Source: Usnea hakonensis (lineage: Eukaryota; Ascomycota; Lecanoromycetes; Lecanorales; Parmeliaceae). Taken from it: 24,779 nucleotides of DNA. The notes below the pieces were generated by a model. The model was given only the letters and a program-made list of their open reading frames with translations. It made no database searches and was not told the DNA's origin. The DNA is taken from the NCBI GenBank assembly GCA_013423325.1, contig BLJB01000221.1, positions 1-24,779 on the forward strand, read 5' to 3'. The position numbers and the translations under genes were made by a program. Shown in pieces: positions 20,062 through 24,779 of this stretch (position 1 is the stretch's first letter; every line of letters starts with the position of its first letter).

Positions 20062-21764
20062 ATGCTATTACAATCGAAGCTCTGCATTGCTGCTGCAGCC
20101 GGCATCCTTTCTCACTTCCTCGTCTTTATCCGCAATGAGCACCACATTCAAGCTCCGCAGCTCTTCCGCCTCTTCTCTTTCCTCTCCTTACTCTTGTTTG
20201 CAGGTGAGGCCAGAATATGGGCGCTCAGCGACTCAGGCCAAGCGGCCAGAACGTCCGCGTTCATCATTCTCTCATACACTGGCTCTCTCTTCACTAGCAT
20301 TGCCATTTACCGTTTGTTCTTCCATAAACTACGCAGCTTTCCAGGACCCATAGGGGCTCGAGTGACCAAGTTTTGGCATGTGGGAAAGTTGCTCGGCCAG
20401 CCCAACTTCAAAGTGCTAGACGAGTTGCATCAGCAGTATGGAGACTTCGTTCGCACTGGTGAGTACCGTAGTACCGCTTTCACTGGAGGAAATATCAACC
20501 AACCATGCATCTAGGACCAAATGAGATCTCAATTCGATGCCCTTCCGCAATGACCGACATCAATGGCCCTGGCAGCAAATGCACCAAAGCACCCTTTTAC
20601 GACCTCTTGCTTCCCCGAACCTCCATCATAACCACCCGCAACAGAACATTCCACGATCAGCGTCGCCGAATCTGGGATCAGGGTTTCGGAGCCAAAGCTC
20701 TTAGCCAATACGAACCACAAGTCGAGCATTACACATCCCTCCTCACATTGGCGATATCCCAGCGTCTGGGCACGTCTATGGATGTAACGTCTTGGTTCCA
20801 TTACTTCTCCTTTGACATCATGGGCCAGCTCTCCTTTGGCAAGTCCTTCAACATGCTGGCGACAGGAAAACGCCATTTCGCCATTGACCTTATGCGCGAC
20901 GGCATGGCCCTCCTTGGTCTCTTCACACCGACCCCCTGGCTCGCCCGAATCGGCTTCAGCATCCCCGGCGTAGCATCGGGCTGGAAATCAATGTTCGTCT
21001 GGTCCGACGCGCAAATGCGGCAACGCATCGACCGCCAAGTCGACAACGACGTCTGTGACGACAACAACAGCGACATCACCTCCTGGCTCATCAACGCCTC
21101 CCGGGCAAACGACTCTCTCGAAGCCGACCGCAGCTGGCTCAATGGCGACGCCTTTGGCATCATCATCGCCGGCTCCGACACCACCGCCACCACCCTCGTC
21201 ATGCTCTTCTACCACCTCGCCCTCGAACCCACCCACATCTCCAAAATCCGGTCCGAACTCGACCGCCTCGACTCCGCAACCCCAGACGCCCGAGCCCTGC
21301 ACTCCCTCCCCCACCTCAACGGCGCCATCAACGAAACCCTCCGCCTGCACCCCCCGGTCCCCTCCGGCGGTCTCCGCCAATCGCCCCCAGAAGGCATCAC
21401 CATCTCCTCCACCACCCACATCCCCGGCTCCACCGTCCTCTGCCTCCCCACATACTCCCTCCACCGCCTCCCCTCCTGCTTCCCCCGCCCCCTCGAGTTC
21501 CTGCCCGAACGCTGGTACTCGCGGCCGGAGCTCGTGCTCGACAAGCAGGCCTTTGCGCCCTTTTCCCAGGGACGGTTCGGGTGCGTGGGGAAGCAGCTGG
21601 CGTTGATGGAGATACGGGCGGTGACGGCGGCGTTGTTGAGTCGGTTTGATGTGGGGTTTGCGGAGGGGACGGGGAAGGGGGTAGGGGTGGAGAGGGATAT
21701 GGGGGATCAGTTCACGGCGACGCCGGGGAGGCTGGAGTTGGTGTTTCGGGAGAGGAAGGGGTAG
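20062..21764 (+). CDS. Cytochrome P450 monooxygenase with three N-terminal membrane segments (548 aa, one intron)
   Basis: Two exons, 20062-20458 and 20515-21764. The 56-bp intron (20459-20514) has donor GTGAGT and acceptor TAG, and the join gives V-R-T-G-P-N-E-I-S-I-R. Three hydrophobic segments at about 5-23, 33-50 and 65-84 precede the hinge F-P-G-P (93-96), an arrangement found in some fungal secondary-metabolism P450s. The I-helix motif A-G-S-D-T-T is at 351-356, the E-x-x-R at E406-R409, F-L-P-E-R-W at 461-466, and the haem motif F-S-Q-G-R-F-G-C-V-G has its ligand at C489. In that motif the usual Arg two residues before Cys is Phe, with Arg one place earlier; related fungal families often have an aromatic residue there. 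The substrate is unknown. The coding strand is very C-rich to about 21,560 and then very G-rich to the stop. It is convergent with the lyase gene. Confidence 0.92.
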
Positions 21765-21855
21765 GATCGGAGGGGAAGGATGGGGGTGTGCTCGTGTATT
21801 TCATGCTTATATGATGGTGTGTGGAAATTTGTTAGAAAATGGTGGATATTCGCGC

Positions 21856-21880
21856 AATCAATCAATCAATCAATCAATCA
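21856..21880. repeat. (ATCA)n microsatellite
   Basis: Six tandem copies of a 4-bp unit about 90 bp after the P450 stop codon. Confidence 0.9.
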
Positions 21881-21891
21881 ACCTCTTCTTT

Positions 21892-21921
21892 TTCCCCTTC
21901 CCCTTCCCCTTCCCCTTCTCC
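21892..21921. repeat. (CCCCTT)n homopyrimidine repeat
   Basis: About four to five tandem CCCCTT hexamers within a longer pure C/T run; a sequence type able to form triplex (H-DNA) structures. Confidence 0.85.
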
Positions 21922-22320
21922 ATTTCAAAAACCCAAAACACGAAACCTAAAAAAGGAGTTTTTTACCCTTGACCCCCCCCCTCCTCAACATTACCAACCC
22001 CAAAACTCTCCTCTCCTCTCCTCTCCACCCTTTGCAAAATAATCCATCTAACCACCGCCACTACCATCATACCCTCCAAAGAAAGCCGTCCAGGCCCCCC
22101 TCTTAGTCAAGCAGTAAATCAACCGAGGAAAAGGAAAACCAACGCAAGAAATATAGCTACTGTAAACCTTCGTCTATTCGTCCGTCCATCAAGCCCATTC
22201 TCCCCACTTCCCAATTCCCAAGCACACAGCACCCTTTCATCCCTCCATCCCTCCTCCCCTATACCCATCACTGTGGATTAATGTAGGAAAGGAGGAGTGC
22301 GGAATGAGGAGGGAAGGGAA

Positions 22321-22400
22321 GGGGATGGAGGGATGGAGATAGAGGGATGGAGGGATGAGGGGATGAAGGGATGGAGGGATGAAGGGATGAAGGGAAAGGG
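22321..22400. repeat. GGGATGGA/GGGATGAA-type purine minisatellite
   Basis: About nine imperfect 8-9 bp units, each containing GGGATG, inside a G/A-rich block that extends to about 22,495. Multiple closely spaced G-runs give quadruplex potential on the plus strand. Confidence 0.85.
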
Positions 22401-22706
22401 GGGAGGGTTTGAGGTGGCTTCTGTTGGGGGAAGAGAGGGAAAGGAAAGGGAGAGGAGAGGGGAGGACGAGGGGAGAAGGGAGGATGGATACTTGAGCTCT
22501 TCCCATCTCTGGATGCTGTCTGTATGTGTAAAAGGTAGATCAGATCATGAACCAATTCGAGCTCTGCTCATGGCGGCTGCGTCAAGGGCGCTGGCTGCAT
22601 CCCAGAAAAGTAATCGTTAATGTGCTCGTACATGAGGAGATCTGCGTGTAAGAAGGTTCGTTCTCGCCCCTCCAAATTCATTCCAGAGTCCATTTACTCC
22701 CTCCTC

Positions 22707-24592
22707 TCAAAGCTTCGCCCCCCTCCCTTTCCCCTTCCCACCACCTTGCCACCCAAACTCCAATTTCTGCCCCTTACCCGCCTCCACAACAACATTAACC
22801 ACGCACACCCTCCCCGCCGCATATCCCTTCCTCGTCGCCCTCTCCAGCTCCTCCGACGTCCGGACCAAGAACCCCTCCCCGCCACACGCCTCCGCAATCT
22901 TCTCATAGCCCACCTCCCAACCCAGCGACGTGCTCCGTAGTCCGCCTCGGTGCTTGCCTTGGAGCGTTTTCCCCTGCAGTTCGAGCCAGGACGCCGCGTC
23001 GTCGCTATCGCCGTGGTAGACGCCGCCGTTGTTGATGACGAAGATGAGGACGTCCATGCCGTAGCGGGCCATGGTTTCGACTTCCATTGCTGAGAAACCG
23101 AATGCGGAATCGCCTTCCAGACACACGATTTTCTTCCTGCCCGGGACGGGCCCGCTTTGTGCTTCTGCTGCGGGGCCATTGTAGGCGGCGTGTGCGGCGA
23201 TCGCGTAGCCCAACCCAACGCCCATGGTGGCGTATGTACCGGCGTCGAGACGCAGGCGTGGGTAGGAGACGGGGAAGATGGAGCGGGAGATGTCCATTGT
23301 GTTTGCGCCTTCGGAGACGTAGACGATGCTGGCATCGGAGGGTGGGGAAAGAGAGTGGAGGGTACGTTCGATGGTGGTGAGGGCGTGGGCATAGGTCATT
23401 GGTGTTTTTGGATTTGTAGCTTTGGAAGCGGCGGTTGCTTCGTTCTTTGATCTGGCGGCGGAGAGGTGGTGGATATAGGGTGTGGAGGTTGGGTAGGACC
23501 AGCTGTCAAGGGCGGTGGTGACTTGGGATACAACGATGCCGATGTCGCCAATGATCCCCAGATCAGGATTCCCGCAATTTCTTCCTATTTCTTCAGCTGA
23601 GATGTCCACTTGAATGAATTGAGCAGAGGGGTTCCATTTGGGGGCGTCGCCGAAGTGGAGGATCCAATTCAGACGGGCTCCCAAGATCAATACCACATCT
23701 GCTTCTCTGAGAGCAGTACTCCTTGCGCTGGCTGTATTGGCGGAGTGAGAATCGGCAACCACACCTTTACCCATTGGTGTGGGCAGGAAAGGGAGGTTCG
23801 TCTTGTCGATGAGATCTCTTATCACGCCTTCTGCTCTTGCGTATGCAGCGCCCTTGCCAATGACCACTAACGGCGCTTTCGCCGACTTAATCAACTGCGT
23901 AATCTTGAACAACCTGGCTTCTTCCACACCACCCTTCGGTGCGTCAGGCACAGGCGCCTCTTCTGCAACATCTTCATCATCCTCTAAAACGCCCTTGATC
24001 AAATCTGCAGGTAGGTCCACGAAGCCAGTCCCGGGTCGCCCGTACCATGATGTTCGGTATGTATCCTGTATGATACATGGTATCGAATCGAGGGATGGAG
24101 GGCGTAGGGCTAGCTTTGTGTGAGGTGTGAGGAAGGAGATGGCATCGAGCTCTTGGAAAGCACCGCGCGAGACAAGGTTCGTTTCTGAGGAACCTGCGAG
24201 GAGGAGCAGGGGGAAAGCGTTTACATTTGCATTGCCGATCTACGTGAATACAATTAGTCCAGGAAGGCTCTGGGAGAAGCAATTGAATTCTGTGACGATG
24301 GGATGTAATCGCATTGACAGTTACCCATGAGTATACATACACCAGCCACGCCATGCAACACGCCCGGTCCCCCTACCACAAGGCAAACCCCAGGTCTTCC
24401 CGTCAGATAGCCATACGCACTCGCTGCGTAGCTGGCAGCCTGCTCGTTCCTGAAGCCGATGAAACGAATCCCCAGGTTGATAGCTTCCTCTGCTATCTCA
24501 ACGACAGGAATACCCACAATGCCGAACACGACGGTAACGCCCAAGTCTCGCAGACTCCTAGCAATGATATGCGCACCCGTTGGAGGTGCCAT
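22707..24592 (-). CDS. Peroxisomal ThDP-dependent 2-hydroxyacyl-CoA lyase / oxalyl-CoA decarboxylase (594 aa, one intron)
   Basis: Two exons, 24341-24592 and 22707-24239. The 101-bp intron (24240-24340) has donor GTATGT and acceptor TAG and is phase 0. The start at 24592 has G at -3 and +4 and is the only in-frame ATG before the conserved N-terminus. The ThDP-activating glutamate is E50 in F-R-N-E-Q-A-A-S. The central domain contains G-A-R-L-N-W-I-L-H-F-G at about 271-281, a signature shared by HACL1 and oxalyl-CoA decarboxylases. The Mg/ThDP motif runs from G460-D-S to N487-N488. The last residues A-K-L form a peroxisomal targeting signal type 1. The enzyme would cleave 2-hydroxyacyl-CoA into an aldehyde and formyl-CoA (alpha-oxidation), or decarboxylate oxalyl-CoA; the family does not separate these by eye. 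An acidic linker (about 168-182) is present. The coding strand switches from C-rich to G-rich at about 22,985. Confidence 0.93.
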
Positions 24593-24666
24593 GACGGCAA
24601 TGTGACCGCGGATTCGCACAAAGCATTGGGAGCAGGCCACTGATGAGCGATGTTTTCGCGCGGCAT
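24493..24666 (-). promoter_or_regulatory. Out-of-frame upstream ORF overlapping the lyase start
   Basis: An ATG at 24666 opens a frame that runs past the lyase start codon (24592) and stops at about 24493. Its start context is weak (C at -3). It matters only if transcription starts upstream of 24666, which is not known. The remaining upstream sequence to the window end holds no visible gene. Confidence 0.25.
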
Positions 24667-24779
24667 TTGAGTGCTGGGTAGCCAAGGTGCAAGTGCAACA
24701 TTGAGTATGATGTCACTTTTCCGGATTTCAAAAAAAATGCAATTTCTTGGCACTCACACTTGTTGCACCACCCACCTAA

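Larger units (their letters stand above)
21765..22706. other. Convergent intergenic region with polypyrimidine then polypurine blocks
   Basis: No gene is supported. On the plus strand about 21,885-22,260 is strongly C/T-rich and about 22,285-22,495 is strongly G/A-rich. It contains (ATCA)n at 21856-21880, (CCCCTT)n at 21892-21921 and a GGGATG-based array at 22321-22400. Open frames across it translate these repeats. It should hold the 3' ends of both flanking genes. Confidence 0.65.

Noticed and set aside
20988..21464. 158-codon Gly/Val/Asp-rich frame on the minus strand
   Set aside because: It is the antisense shadow of the C-rich part of the second P450; the sense frame carries the P450 motifs.
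22297..22620. 107-codon frame on the plus strand
   Set aside because: It is a translation of the GGGATG purine minisatellite.
24593..24685. N-terminal extension of the lyase
   Set aside because: It has no ATG (begins with TTG), and the conserved family N-terminus starts right after the ATG at 24592.

Overview
This window is nuclear DNA of a filamentous ascomycete (Pezizomycotina). Seven protein genes can be modelled, and six of them carry short introns (mostly 46-101 bp) with GTNNGT donors, CTAAC/CTGAC-like branch sites and CAG/TAG acceptors. The families present are typical of moulds: a PTH11-type rhodopsin-like receptor, two fungal P450s, a UbiA-type prenyltransferase and a fungal AP-1-like bZIP. 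The class cannot be fixed by eye. Every gene model below was spliced by hand, and each closes in frame from ATG to stop.

Layout: a minisatellite at the left edge (1-446); a secreted phytase-like esterase (1039-2810, -); a 681-residue bZIP transcription factor (3954-6286, -); a CYP58-like P450 (8220-10030, -); a long gene-poor stretch with an assembly gap (12542-12587); a seven-helix PTH11-type membrane protein (12744-14407, -); a UbiA-family integral membrane prenyltransferase/cyclase (16242-17358, -); a second P450 (20062-21764, +) divergent from the UbiA gene; and a peroxisomal ThDP-dependent 2-hydroxyacyl-CoA lyase/oxalyl-CoA decarboxylase (22707-24592, -) convergent with the second P450. 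No rRNA, tRNA, CRISPR or intact transposon was seen.

How they may work together: UbiA enzyme, two P450s, a membrane sensor and a bZIP regulator within 20 kb resemble the tailoring half of a terpenoid or meroterpenoid cluster. No PKS, NRPS, terpene synthase or prenyl-diphosphate synthase lies in the window, so this is only a hypothesis. The phytase-like and lyase genes look like unrelated neighbours or metabolic accessories.

The most unusual signals are: (1) the longest intron in the window (144 bp) splits the basic DNA-binding region of the bZIP and is in frame and free of stop codons, so retaining it would give a full-length protein with 48 extra residues inside the DNA-contact helix; (2) three genes (PTH11-type, second P450, lyase) show the same abrupt switch of the coding strand from C-rich to G-rich about 200-280 nt before the stop codon; (3) a 20-nt microexon in the PTH11-type gene; (4) several perfect intergenic inverted repeats, one containing CGG-N5-CCG.
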